DNA from: Ovis canadensis
Lineage: Eukaryota; Chordata; Mammalia; Artiodactyla; Bovidae
Direction: 5' to 3'
DNA: 64,000 nt
NCBI RefSeq assembly: GCF_042477335.2
Contig: NC_091262.1
Coordinates: 15,892,001-15,956,000, forward strand
The notes under the pieces were generated by a model that saw only the letters and a list, made by a program, of their open reading frames with translations, did no database searches and was not told where the DNA came from. The translations under genes and the position numbers were made by a program. Shown in pieces: positions 1-11,589 of this stretch. Position 1 is the first letter of the stretch. Each line of letters starts with the position of its first letter.

Positions 1-830
1 AAATATATAAAGAACTCATGCAACTTAATAGCAAAAGCAAAAAACAAGCAAAAAACCAATCCAATTAAAAATGGACAGAGGCTCTGAACAGACATTTTTC
101 CCAAAAGACATACAGATGGCCAACAGGTACAGGAACAGATGCTCAACATCATTAATTATCAGGGAAATGCAAATCAAAGCCACAGTGTGTTATCATCTTA
201 CACCTGTTTGAATAGCTATTAGCAAATTGACAAGAAATAAGAAGTGTGAGCACACAGAGAAAAGGGAACATTTGTGCACTGTTAGTGGGAATGTAAATTG
301 ATGCAACCATATGGAAATTGGTTTCCATACGGTTGGATGGAAACCAACCATTTGTATAGTATACAACTGTTACTTTGTATAGTAATTCAATTTTTTTTTT
401 TTCAAAAAAAAATAGGACTACCACATTATCTAGCAAATCCTCTTCTGGGTATTTATCAGAGAAAAATGAAAACACTAACTCCAAAAGATATCCGCACCCC
501 TATGTTCATATGCATCATTATTTACAATGGTAAGATGTGAAAACAACCCGTGTCCATCAATGGATGAATGGATAAAGAAAATGTGGTACATTTAAAATGG
601 AAATTATTCAGTCATGAGAAAGGACATTTTTCCATTTGCAACAATATTGATGGACCTGGAGAACATTATGCCAAGTGAAAAAAGGCAGAGAGAGAGAGAC
701 AAATACCTAAGGATATCATTTATATATAGAATCTAAAAACAGATTCATGGATATTGAGAAACTGATTGGTGGTTACCAGAGGCAAGGTGGGGGTAATAAA
801 TATGGGTGAACTTTAAACAAATATTTAAAA
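1..830 (+). mobile_element. Old L1 LINE fragment, 3' part of ORF2 and 3' UTR
   Basis: The text follows the familiar order of the L1 ORF2 C-terminal region and 3' UTR on the plus strand. It includes the segments for hunting in small-animal-type L1s such as 'atgctcaacatcattaatta', then the 'gtgggaatgtaaattgatgc' block and the tail with 'ggttaccagaggcaaggtgg'. Every reading frame has many stops and the divergence is high, so it is an old, dead copy. It runs off the left edge of the window, so its 5' extent is unknown. The 3' boundary near 830 is approximate. Confidence 0.75.
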
Positions 831-1020
831 ACATTGAATTAGAATTGGGAGTCTGAGAAGGCCAAGGCAGTCACTGTTCTCAGAACAGAGGAAGAGAGAA
901 GAAAGAGTGCAGAGAAACCTCCCAAAGATGAAAAGCTACTCCTTTTCAAGTCTCCAACTGAGTATTGATCAACATATGTGTGTGAGGAAGCTATCCAAAA
1001 GAACCACTCAAAATAACAGA
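831..1020. other. Unassigned A-rich interval between two L1 pieces
   Basis: I recognise no gene or repeat here with confidence. It lies directly upstream of sequence that matches the ORF1-ORF2 junction region of an old L1, so it may be a diverged ORF1 end of that element. No frame is long or domain-like. Confidence 0.3.
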
Positions 1021-1666
1021 GGAGACAAGTGCCATTTTTGACATTTAAAAGCTGAAACAATTCATTATTAGCAGATCTATACTACAAAAAATACTGCAGG
1101 GCAAGAGGAAAAGGATACCAGAGAGAAATATGTATGCATGCAAAGGAAGGAAGAATACCCCAAATGGTAAATGTTAAGGATTTCCCCCTTATTTTTAATC
1201 TCTTTAAAAAATAATGGATTATATAGCAAAAATAATGTATTATGGAAGATTATAATGTAATGTGTGAAAACAATAGCACAAAGGCTGGGACATTGGAAGA
1301 GTAAGATTCTTATGTCACATTTCAAGCAATATAATATTACATGACAGCTAACTGGTAAGTCAAAGATATATACTATACATCCTAAAGCTATACATTTTTA
1401 AAAGTCATACCTTTAAAAAGTTACACTTAAAAAGCCAACAAGGGAGTGAGATGAAATCATATACACATGCACACACACACAACCCTCAATTTAACTCAAT
1501 CCAAAGGAAGATAAAAAGAAAAAGGGGACAAAGTAAAGATAAGAACAAATGCCAAGTGGTACACTTGAACACAACACCACCAATGATCGCATTAAATGTC
1601 AACGGATTAAACACCTCAATTAAAATATTTTCAGATTGTATGGAAAATAAGACCTAACTATATGCT

Positions 1667-1994
1667 CAGTTCAGTCGCTCAATTGTCTGACTCTTTGTGA
1701 CCACATGGACTGCAGCACGCCAGGCTTCCCTGTCCATCATCAACTCCCAGAGCTTAAACTCATGTGCATGGAGCCAGTGATGCCATCCAACCATCTCATC
1801 CTCTGTTGGCCCCGTCTCCTGCCTTCAGTCTTTCCCAGCATCAGGGTCTTTTCCAATGAGTCAGTTCTTCACATCAGTTGGCCAAAGTATTGGAGCTTCA
1901 GCTTCAGCACCAGTCCTTCCAATGAATATTCAGGACTGATTTCCTTTAGGATTGAGTGGTTTGATCTCCTTGCTAGAAGTCTATCTCCTTGTAG
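1667..1994 (-). mobile_element. BovB LINE, 5'-truncated 3' end
   Basis: Reads as the reverse complement of the last 330 bp of BovB, beginning with the tail repeat 'cagttcagtcgctca' and continuing through the C-terminal coding region of the BovB polyprotein. It is flanked by an 11 bp TSD with one mismatch: 'aactatatgct' at 1656-1666 and 'aactatacgct' at 1995-2005. The old L1 resumes in register right after the second copy, which fixes both edges. Confidence 0.88.
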
Positions 1995-2457
1995 AACTAT
2001 ACGCTAGTTACAATAAATTCATTTTGAATAAAAAGTCACATGGGGATTAAAAGTGAAAAGATGACCAACAATATCATGAGTAGGTATTTTAATATCAGAC
2101 AAAGTAGATTTCTGTGCAAAAAATATTGCCAGGGACAAAAATATCATGTGATAATGATAAAGTGGTCAGTAAAGGTTTTTAAATATTTCATAACAAAAAT
2201 TCCATTTGCATGGAAACAAAATCTGACAGAATTGCAAGAAGAAATAAACAAATCCACAATAGTAATTTGAAATTTCAACACTCTTTCCCTTATAATTTGA
2301 GAATGAGTAGGCAAAAAACAGTACAATACATATTATTTCCAAGTGCATAGAAAACATTTACCATGATAGGCCATAAACAAGTCTCAAACAATTTAAAGAC
2401 ATTCAGATCATACAGGGAACATTCCCTGACTATAATGGAAATAAATTGGAACTAACA

Positions 2458-4035
2458 GAAAAGCTTTCTTATCTCTCCTTGCTATTCCTTGAAACTCTGC
2501 ATTCAGATGGGTATATCTTTTCTTTTCTCTTTTGCCTTTCACTTCTCTTCTTGTCTCAGCTATTTGTAAGTCCTCCTCAGACAACTGTTTTGCCTGTTTG
2601 CATTTCCTTTTCTTGGGAATGATTTTGATCACTGCCTCCTGTACAGTGTTATGAACCTCCATCCATAGTTCTTCAGGCACTCTTGTCTATCAGATCTAGT
2701 CCCTTGAATCCACTTGTCACTTCCACTGTATAATCAAGGGATTTGATTTAGGTCACACCTGGATTCTCTAGTGGTTTTCCCTACTTTCCTCAATTTAAGT
2801 CTGAATTTTGTATTGAGAAGCTCATGATCTGAGCCACAGGCAGCTCCCACTCTTGTTTGTGCTGACTATACAGAACTTCTTCATCTTCGACTACAAAGAA
2901 TATAATCAATTTGATTTCAGTATTGACCATCTGGTGATGTCCATGTGTAGAGTCTTCTCTTGTGTTGTTGGAAGAGGATATTTGCTACAACTAGTGTGTT
3001 CTCTTGGCAAAACTCTATTAGCCTTTGCCTTGCTTCATTGTGTACTCCAAGGCCAAACTTGCCTTTTATTCCAGGTATCTCGACTTTCACTTTTGCATCC
3101 CAGTCCCCTATGATGAAAAAGACATCTTTTATTGGTGTTAATTCTAGAAGGTTTTGTAAGTCCTCATAGAACCATTCAACATCAGCTTCTTCAGCATTAG
3201 TGGTTGGGGCATAGACTTGGATTACTGTGATACTAAATGGTTTGCCTTGGAAACAAACAAAGGTCATTCTGTTGTTTTTGAGATTGCCCCCAAGTACTGC
3301 ACTTCAGACTCTTGTTGACTATGAGGGCTACTCCATTTCTTCTAAGGGATTCTTGTCCACAGTAGTAGATATAATGGCCATCTGAAATAAATTCACCCAT
3401 TCTTGTCCATTTTAGTTCACTGATTCCTAAAATGTTGATGTTCACTCTTGCCATCTCCTGTTTGAACACTTCCAATTTACCTCGATTCATGGACCTAACA
3501 ATCCAGGTTCCTATGCAATATTGTTCTTTACAGCATCGGACTTTACTTCCATTACCAGTCACGTCCACAACTGGCTGTTGTTTTCTTTGGTTCCATCTCT
3601 TCATTCTTTTTTGAGTTAGTTCTCCACTGATCTCCAGTAGCATACTGAGCACCTACTGACCTGGAGAGTTCATCTTTCAGCATGATATCTTTTTGCCTTT
3701 TCATATTATTCATGGGATTCTCAAGGCAAGAATGCTGAATTGGTTTGCCATCCCTTCTCCAGTGGACCACATTTTGTCAGAACTCTCCAACATGACTCAT
3801 CCATCTTGTGTGGGCCTACATGGCATGGCTTAGTTTTACTGAGTTAGACAAGGTTATGGTCTATGTGATCAGTTTGGTTAGTTTTCTGTGACTGTGGTTT
3901 TCATTCTGTCTCTGCCCTCTGATGGATGAGGATAAGAGGCCTGTGCAGGCTTCCTGATGGGAGGTACTGGATGTGAGGAAATCTGAAAAATCCTCAAATT
4001 TTGTTGAATAAGGTGGGAGTTACAGATGCCAAACC
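2458..4035 (-). mobile_element. BovB LINE, 5' half (5' UTR, endonuclease, linker), lacking its 3' end
   Basis: On the minus strand the frames at 3652-3233, 3267-2917 and 2680-2408 give the BovB apurinic/apyrimidinic-like endonuclease domain followed by the linker before the reverse transcriptase. Recognisable pieces are 'ILGISELKWTRMGEF', 'VIQVYAPT' and 'IIGDWDAKV'. The frames are broken between these blocks, so it is a pseudogene. The reverse transcriptase and the 3' tail are missing, which is unusual for a target-primed insertion and suggests a later deletion or rearrangement. The right edge, where the BovB 5' region meets unrelated sequence, is approximate. Confidence 0.85.
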
Positions 4036-4041
4036 TTTGTG

Positions 4042-4188
4042 CAGTCAAGAGTTGACCCTCTGTATTGAGGTTCCACATTCATGGATTCACACAACTATGA
4101 ATTGTGCAGTGCTGTATTATGCATTTATTGGGGGGAAAATGTGTGAGTGGCCCCAAAGTCAAATCCATGTTATTCAAGAGTAAACAGT
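4042..4188 (-). mobile_element. Tigger-like (Tc1/mariner, MER2-type) DNA transposon fossil
   Basis: The right part resembles the end of MER2/Tigger elements, with a diverged 'tccatgttattcaagagtaa' terminus followed by TA. The left part resembles the related 'gaccctctgtat...ggttcc...tggattca' end. At about 147 bp it is an internally deleted, non-autonomous copy. The family assignment is from memory of the consensus, so the exact subfamily is uncertain. It sits between the BovB piece and the resumption of the host L1. Confidence 0.45.
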
Positions 4189-4510
4189 ACTAAGAAATTA
4201 AATAACATATCTTTAAGTAACTCATGGGTCAAAGAAAAAAAACAAAAGTGAAACTAAAATGAATTTTGAGTTGAACAAAAATTAAAGTACAGTATATAAA
4301 ATCTTGTGTGGTACACTTAAAGTAATGATTTGAGGGAAATGCATAGCATTAAACAACTTCATTTAAAAAAAGAAAGATCTCAAATCAATGACCTCAATGT
4401 TCACCTTATGAAATTTAAAAAAAAAAAAAACACAGAGAAGCAAATTAAAACCAACAAAATCAGAAGAGTGGAAATTATGATGACTCCTACCTTCTAGTTC
4501 CTTTCTATTT

Positions 4511-5015
4511 TTATCTTGTCAGAATCAGAATGAGTGGTCCTATGGGATGAATACACTGGATGATAGTACTGTTAAGATGGGAGATATCACTGATGAAAGT
4601 TGAGGGGAAGTTTACTTCTACCGTTGGTCTTCAAGTAGATGATCCCTAACCTTCATGCTGCTACTGCCTGGCTGACTGCCATTGATGAATGAGTCCACAT
4701 TTTTCAGGGCCAGAGTGCGACTGAATGAATGTATCTTTAATCTGCCACTTATTGATGGAGAATTCCTTTTGAGTTCTACTCTATTGGTTTGCAGATTGGT
4801 GCCCATGTAGATCCTTACCTCAGACATACAGAGTAATCAGCCTCAGGAATCTCTACAGTCTAAAAATTCAGGAGTTACTGCTAACTCTCTCACATGCCCT
4901 GCTTGCTGGCCTATCTTATTCTTATGTCCTGGAATGATAGACAGATGATCTTCAGTCTCTCTTTTCTTTTTTGTCCAACATTTCATTTAGATTCCTGCAA
5001 TTTTAGGCAATGCTT
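4511..5015. other. Unassigned sequence, no gene recognised
   Basis: Beyond the L1 match at 4510 I see no family I can name. A 69-codon minus-strand frame at 4618-4827 has no recognisable domain. The interval ends at the TSD of the next BovB copy. Confidence 0.35.
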
Positions 5016-5026
5016 AAGCACCTTGA

Positions 5027-7913
5027 CAAAGCAAAACAATACACAGTTGTGGATGTGACTGGTGATAGAAGCAAGGTACGATGTTGTAAAGAGCAATATG
5101 CATAGGAACCTGGAATGTTAGGTCCATGAAACAAGGCAAATTGGAAGTAGTCAAACAGCAGATGGCAAGAGTGAATGTCGACATTCTAGGAATCAGTGAA
5201 CTGAAATGGACTGGAATGGGTGAATTTAACTCAGATGACCATTATATCTGCTACCGTGGGCAGAAATCCCTTAGAAGAAATGAAGTAGCCATCATGGTCA
5301 ACAAAAGAGTCCCAAATGCAGTAGTTGGATGCAATCTCATAAATGACAGAATGATCTCTGTTCGTTTCAAAGGCAAACCATTCAATATCACAGTAATCCA
5401 AGTTTATGCACCAACCAGTAACACTGAAGAAGCCAATATTGAACGGTTTTATGAAGACCTACAAGACCTTTTAGAACTAACACCCCAAAAAGATGTCCTT
5501 TTATTATAGGGGACTAGAATGCAAAAGTAGGAAGTCAAGAAACACCTGGAGTAACAGGCAAATTTGGCCTTGGAGTACAGAATGAAGCAGAGCAAAGGCT
5601 AATAGTTTTGCCAAGAAAAATGCACTGGTCATAGCATTCAACAACAAAAGAGAAGACTCTACACATGGACATCACCAGATGGTCAACACTGAAATCAGAC
5701 TGATTATATTCTTTGCAGCCAAAATGGAGAAGCTCTATACAGTCAGCAAAAACAAGACCAGGAGCTGACTGTGGATCAGATCATGAACTCCTTATTGCCA
5801 AATTCAGACTTAAATTGAAGAACGCAGGGAAAACTGCTAGACCATTCAGGTAGGACCTAAATCAAATCCTTTATGATTATACAGTGGAAGTGAGAAATGG
5901 ATTTAAGGGACTAGATCTGATAGATAGGGTGCCTGATGAACTATGGAATGAGGTTCGTGACATTGTACAGGAGACAGGGATCAAGACCATCCCCATGGAA
6001 AAGAAATGCAAAAAAGCAAAATGACTCTATGAGGAGGTCTTACAAACAGCTGTGAAAAGAAGAGAAGTGAAAAACAAAGGAGAAAATGAAAGATATACGG
6101 ATCTGAATGCAAAGTTCCAAAGAATAGCAAGAAGAGATAAGAAAGACTTCCTCGGCAAGCAATGCAAAGCAACAGAGGAAACAACAGAATGGGAAAGACA
6201 GAGATCTCTTCAAGAAAATTAGAGATACCAAGGGAACATTTCATGCAAAGATGGGCTCGATAAAGGACAGAAATGGTAGGGACCTAACAGAAGCAGAAGA
6301 CATTAAGAAGAGGTGGCAAGAATACACAGAACTGTACAAAAAAGATCTTCATGACCAAGATAATCACGATGGTATGATCACTCATCTAGAGCCAGACATC
6401 CTGAAATGTGAAGTCAAGTGGGCCTTAGGAAGCATCACTACAAACAAAGTTAGCGGAGGTGATGGAATTCCAGCTGAGCTGTTTCAAATCCTGAAAGATG
6501 ATGCTGTGAAAGTGCTGCACTCAATATGCCAGCACATTTAGAAAACTCAGCAGTGGCCACAGTACTGGAAAAGGTCAGTTTTCATTCCAATCCTAAAGAA
6601 AGGCAATGCCAAATAATGCTCAAACTACTGCACAACTGCACTCATCTCACACACTAGTAAAGTAATGCTCAAAATTCTCCATGCCAGGCTTCAGCAATAC
6701 ATGAACTGTGAATTTCCAGATGTTCAAGCTGGTTTTAGAAAAGGCAGAGGAAGCAGAGATCAAATTGCCAACATCTACTGGATCATAGAAAAAGGAAGAG
6801 AGTTCCAGAAAAATATCTATTTCTGCTTTATTGACTATGCCAAAGCCTTTGACTGTGTGGATCACAATAAACTGTGGAAAATTCTGAAAGAGGTGGAAAT
6901 ACCAGACCACCTGACCTGCCTCTTGAGAAATCTGTATACAGGTCAGGAAGCAACAGTTAGAACTGGACATGGAACAGCAGACTGGTTCCAAATAGGGAAA
7001 AGAATATATCAAGGCTGTATATTGTCACCCTGCTTATTTAACTCATTTGCAGAGTACATCATGAGAAACGCTGGACTGGAAGAAACACAAGCTGGAATCA
7101 AGATTGCCAGGAGAAATGTCAATAACTTCAGATACACAGATGACACCACCCTTATGGCAGAAAGTGAAGAGGAACTAAAGAGCTTCTTGATGAAAGTGAA
7201 AAAGGAGAGTGAAAAAGTTGGCTTAAAGCGCAACATTCAGAAAACGAAGATCATGACATCTGGTCCCATCACTTCATGGGAAATAGATGGGGAAACAGTG
7301 GAAACATTGTCAGACTTTTATTTTGGGGGGCTCCAAAATCACTGCAGATGGTGACTTCAGCCATGAAATTAAAAGACACTTACTCCTTGGAAGGAAAGTT
7401 ATGACCAACCTAGATAGCATCTTCAAAAGCAGAGACATTACTTTGCCAACAAAGGTCCGTCTAGTCAAGGCTATGGTTTTTCCAGTATTCATGTATGGAT
7501 GTTAGAGTTGGACTGAGAAGAAAGCTGAGTGCTGAAGAATTGATGCTTTTGAACTGTGGTGTTGGAGAACACTCTTGAGAGTCCCTTGGACTACAAGGAG
7601 ATCCAACCTGTCCATCCTAAAGAAGATCAGCCCTGAGTGTTCTTTGGAAGGAATGAAGCTAAAGCTGAATCTCCAATACTTTGGCCACCTCATGAGAAGA
7701 GTTGACTCACTGGAAAAAACTTTGATGCTGGGAGGTGTTGGGGGCAAGAGGAGAAGGGGATGACAGAGGATGAGATGGCTGGATGGCATCACTGACTCGA
7801 TGGATGTGAGTTTGAGCGAACACTGAAAGTTGGTGATGGACAGGAAGGCCTGGCATGCTGCAATTCATGGGGTCATAAAGAGTTGGACATGACTGAGCAA
7901 CTGAACTGAACTG
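5027..7913 (+). mobile_element. BovB (RTE clade) LINE, 2.9 kb, with TSD
   Basis: This is the longest continuous BovB copy in the window. It starts within the endonuclease coding region and runs through the linker, reverse transcriptase and C-terminal domain to the tail 'ctgaactgaactg'. A perfect 11 bp TSD, 'aagcaccttga', flanks it at 5016-5026 and 7914-7924. It is 5'-truncated relative to the 3.2-3.9 kb full element, the usual outcome of target-primed reverse transcription. Several stops and frameshifts inactivate it. Confidence 0.93.
5126..7890 (+). pseudogene. BovB polyprotein pseudogene (endonuclease + reverse transcriptase)
   Basis: In an active copy this product nicks target DNA and copies its RNA into the nick. 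The endonuclease block occupies 5126-5509 and shows 'ILGISELKWTGMGEF' and 'VIQVYAPT'; it stops where the 'GDWNAK' metal-binding motif should follow. The linker is at 6251-6541. The reverse transcriptase is at 6665-7354 with 'FCFIDYAKAFDC' and the catalytic box at 7133-7144. That box reads YTDD, not YADD as in the other copies. A run of G at about 7323 shifts the frame, and the C-terminal domain continues at 7287-7505 and 7575-7763. The product is non-functional. Confidence 0.85.
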
Positions 7914-7924
7914 AAGCACCTTGA

Positions 7925-8345
7925 TCCTCACTAGTATCTTTTCTCATCATGGCTGATGTTGATCATCCCATGACTGCTTTGGCCTTATTATCTGAGCAAT
8001 TTGTTTCCTCTGTCTGAGACAGGTAACTCCTCCTCAAATAATTGGCCTTGATTTCTACTGTCATCTTGTGGAATGGAGTCAGAAACCATCAAGAAACCTT
8101 TTGATACCCCTCCCTCATTGCCATCCATAAAAATTGACATCTATAAAACGTGGGTAGATGAATGTATCTCAGCTCTAAAAACAATGAAGATTTCAGATGT
8201 TTTCAGTGTTAAAAAGGATTGTAAAATTTATCTAGACAGTTTTATTGTCCTTGACTTATCTCATCATACCCTTGATTATAATCCTACATGCCAAAAATAA
8301 TGATCACAAAAACTCATGCCAAAAACTCTTCTAGTGGTTCACATT
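7925..8345. other. Unassigned AT-rich sequence with a 75-codon frame
   Basis: No repeat family is recognised. The plus frame 8073-8300 encodes a 75-residue peptide with no signal peptide, membrane segment or known motif. Nothing nearby suggests splice structure or a promoter, so I do not call it a gene. Confidence 0.3.
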
Positions 8346-8475
8346 TCTTAGCACTTTTAATCTATACAACAACTTTATAAAACAAGAACTATTTTGACTT
8401 TCATGTTATAGATAAGCAAACTGAAGTGTAAAGAGAAGTAACTTTTCCATCAGCTAGTGAGTCTGGTCTGGTTCC
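8346..8475 (-). mobile_element. MIR SINE fragment
   Basis: The interval follows the reverse complement of the MIR core, with diverged forms of the 'caacaactctataa', 'ttatagatgaggaaactgag' and 'agtaacttgcc...agctagt' segments in the right order. The divergence fits an ancient mammalian SINE. Confidence 0.7.
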
Positions 8476-9342
8476 TCAAACCTATCCCCCCATTTCCCCT
8501 GACACACAGACACTGCCAACATCTTTGTTAGGGGAGAATATAGGATCTCTTTGTGGTCAGATTTACAACCCCATTAAACCAGAAGGAATAAATAATACTT
8601 TGAACCTACCTCCACACTAAGCATCCCTCTCTCCTAGAAGTTTCAAAGAAGAAATATGAATGAAGTCAGTAGGAAATAGGAAATCCAAATTTGTACATTT
8701 TAACTGAGTTTGTCTTCCAAATTCTGAGATTTTCAAGACTGATCAACCAGACTAAAGCACAAGAGACAGGCTCAAATGCTAGCCAGAACTCTTTCACTCC
8801 AAAGCCCAAACTCAAAAATCTTGCAAGCAGTTGTTTCCCTTCACTGAAAAAAATAGGATTCTCACATGTGCTTATAAGAAAAAGAAAGCTGAAAGACTGT
8901 ACCTTCTCCTGACTTTTTATAATCTTATTTTAAACACAGAAAGAAAAATGAGGGGAGCGCCAGAGAGAGCATGAAATGGGTAGATGGCAGGACGGTTTGC
9001 TCAAGCGAGTGAGAACCCTGAGGCTAGGTTACTGTCTCAGTCCCGCTGAATGAAGAAGAGGAAGAGACAGCCACCCTCAACCATGACAGATTCCAGCAGT
9101 CGGGCACATCACTGAATTGCCTACTCAGCCCAAGTAGAGTACGGGCTCCTTTTCCTGGTGATGAAAAATGTGGGACATATTCAGGGAGCTAGAAGAAGAA
9201 AATTATCTTTTTTCTTTTTTTCAATGAAGAGTAGCTCCCAAACCCAGGTTGCACATTTGTAGCTCACCCCCATTTCTGAATTCTAACCCATATTGGGCCT
9301 TTCTGAGACACCTCCTCCCCTTTGCATCTTCCGCCTGTCTCT
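8476..9342. other. Unassigned interval, apparently non-repetitive
   Basis: I see no retroelement match and no reading frame with a recognisable domain. The base composition is mixed. The far right part may belong to the LTR that follows if its true start lies upstream of the chosen TG. Confidence 0.3.
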
Positions 9343-9863
9343 TGTTTGTAGAAAAACACTAGCCTCTTAGGCTTTCTCAAGTTCCAAAGAATAAATTTAG
9401 TCAGATTAAGTGAGAAAATGCAGGAACAAAGGGAAACAGTCAAGCAAGACAAACTAATAATAGCCATAAAAAAAAGTCAAGGAGCTTTATTTCTTCCTCA
9501 AGTATTATAGATAATATTCTGAGCCTTTCACAGATACTGAAACCCCACCAAGTGGAAAGTTTATAGACTCTAGACCAGTTGGAGGCAGAAGGTTGATGAT
9601 GTTGACTCCTGATTACCTCACCATCAACCAATTAGAAGAATGTCCATGAGCTGATGACACACTCTGCAACCCTCTTTCTTGCTCTGCCTTTAAAAACCTC
9701 TCCCTGCACAACATCAAGGAGTTTGGGCCTTTTGAGCATTAGATGCCTGGACTCCTTGCTTGGCTCCTGCAATAACCATGGCGCTTTCCTTCACCACAAC
9801 CTGATGTCAATAGGTTGGTTTTGCTGCACAAGGGCAGGTGGACTCAAGATTGGTTCAGTAACA
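9343..9863 (+). mobile_element. Endogenous retrovirus solo LTR
   Basis: The sequence has LTR architecture. It starts with TG, carries a TATA-like 'gcctttaaaaac' near 9688, a downstream 'cctgcaataacc' polyadenylation-type signal near 9766, and ends in 'ggttcagtaaca'. The segment 'gactctagaccagttggagg' and the pyrimidine-rich region after the TATA box fit a class I-type LTR. No gag, pol or env coding sequence is adjacent, so it is a solo LTR. I could not see a TSD, so both edges are approximate and the exact family is not named. Confidence 0.6.
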
Positions 9864-10544
9864 GCCACAGCAGAAAGCATTGGAAATACTCTTCATGCCC
9901 CAATCCTGCCTTGACTAACCTTCACCAAAGAGGAAAGTTTAAGACATGAAATAATTTTACTCATTCTGGACTCATTCTTCTTCTGTATGGCAAAGGGAAA
10001 TCCAGTAATATCTGGTGTTTCTCATAGCTCAGGAAAGAATAAAACATTAATTGCCACAGAAAGCCAGGAGTTTATTCTTGCATATCAGAGCAAAGCCAAA
10101 GTTGTGCTCACAGAAGGAAGTTACATTAGCTTCTCTTCAGTTAGAAAACACCAGGGCCCACCCAGCAAAGGTTGCATCAGGGATTTTGTAGCCTCCAGCT
10201 GAAACCCAAGAAGTGTGAATTTTCAAGCACTGTGTTTCTCACCTGAGTTATGTCACTAGTGGAAGGCACTTGGAGGGAGAACAGTAACTACCCCACAGCC
10301 ACACCATCCTCCTGGCAGCAGCAGCTTCTGGAGGCCTGGCTAGACAGGCAGAGCTTCCATCCTCCCTGCATCCCATGACTCCTGACCTGGAGCTGTCCCC
10401 TGAAGCTGTAGGTCTCACAAGCATTTCAATCTAAGCATCTCATGCTTCCAATCCCCTCTTCCATCTTCCCAAATCAATGCTTCACATAGTCTTGTCCTCA
10501 GCCAATATAGAACCCACTCTTTCATTTGCTTGAGATATAAGTCT
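9864..10544. other. Unassigned interval, no gene recognised
   Basis: The sequence is moderately GC-rich around 10250-10420 and shows no repeat I can name. Frames at 9987-10202 and 9654-9914 have no domains; the latter overlaps the LTR. Confidence 0.3.
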
Positions 10545-10758
10545 TAGAGTGACCTTTGATTCCTCTTTTATCTTCACACTCTACATTTAATTCATTAGAA
10601 AATTCTGTTGAATCTACAGTCAAAATACATTCAGAAATGACCACCAATATCACCATTGCAGTACAGCTGTCATCATCCCATCTGGGTTGTTGGGATCGTT
10701 CTGGGCACCTGTTTGCTCATTTCAGCCCATTCTCAACACTGAAGTCAGAGATAGCCTG

Positions 10759-11055
10759 AAAGTGAAAGTGGAATTGAAAGTCGCTCAGTTGTGTCCAACT
10801 CTTGATGATCCCATGAACTATACAGTCCATGGAATTCTCCAGGCCAGGATACTGGAGTGGGTAGCCTTTTTCTTCTCCAGGGGATCTTCCCAACCCAGGG
10901 ATTGAACCCAGGTCTCCTGCATTGCAGGTAGATTCTTTACCACCTGAACCACCAGGGAAGTCTAAGAATGCTGGAGTGGGTAGCCATTTCCAGCTCCAGC
11001 AGATCTTCCCAACCAAGGAATCAAACCGGGGTCTCCTGCACTGCCGACAGCCCAA
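10759..11055 (-). mobile_element. Bov-tA SINE with a second partial unit
   Basis: Reads as the reverse complement of the tRNA-derived Bov-tA SINE. It contains 'gtcgctcagttgtgtccaac', the central 'ggatcttcccaacccaggga' and the tRNA-like head 'ctcctgcattgcaggtagat'. A second copy of the head and centre (about 10966-11050) follows, making a partial dimer. A 12 bp TSD, 'agagatagcctg', lies at 10747-10758 and 11056-11067. Confidence 0.9.
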
Positions 11056-11589
11056 AGAGATAGCCTGCTGATATGAAAATCAATTAAGGTGTCCATATGT
11101 GTGTGGATTTATCTCTGGGCTTTCTATTTTGTTCCATTGATCTATATGTCTGTCTTTGTGCCAGTACCATACTGTCTTGATGACTGTGGCTTTGTAGTAG
11201 AGCCTGAAGTCAGGCAAGTTGATTCCTCCAGTTCCATTCTTCTTTCTCAAGATTGCTTTGGCTATTCGAGGTTTTTTGTATTTCCATACAAATCTTGAAA
11301 TTATTTGTTCTAGTTCTGTGAAAAATGTGGCTGGTAGCTTGATAGGGATTGCATTGAATTTGTAAATTGCTTTGGGTAGTATACTCATTTTCACTATATT
11401 GATTCTTCCAATCCATGAACATGGTATATTTCTCCATCTATTAGTGTCCTCTTTGATTTCTTTCATCAGTGTTTTATAGTTTTCTATATATAGGTCTTTA
11501 GTTTCTTTAGGTAGATATATTCCTAAGTATTTTATTCTTTTTGTTGCAATGGTGAATGGAATTGTTTCCTTAATTTCTTTTTCTACTTT

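Larger units (their letters stand above)
1021..4510 (+). mobile_element. Old L1 LINE (ORF1 end to ORF2 endonuclease region), split by nested insertions
   Basis: Three plus-strand blocks read in correct L1 order. Block 1021-1666 crosses the ORF1/ORF2 junction and shows the ORF2 start motif 'aatgtcaacggattaaacac'. Block 2006-2457 continues through the endonuclease domain. Block 4189-4510 continues beyond it, with 'aactcatgggtcaaagaaaa' followed by the 'gagggaaatgcatagcatta' segment. The gaps are filled by BovB pieces and a Tigger-like fossil. Stops and indels are frequent, so no protein is made. It is older than the ruminant-specific BovB copies that cut it. Confidence 0.75.

Noticed and set aside
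2166..2357. Aromatic-rich minus-strand frame resembling a membrane peptide
   Set aside because: It is the antisense of A-rich L1 ORF2 sequence; such Phe/Tyr-rich frames occur opposite every L1 here.
8073..8300. 75-codon frame as a small protein gene
   Set aside because: No recognisable motif, promoter or splice context; the length is expected by chance.
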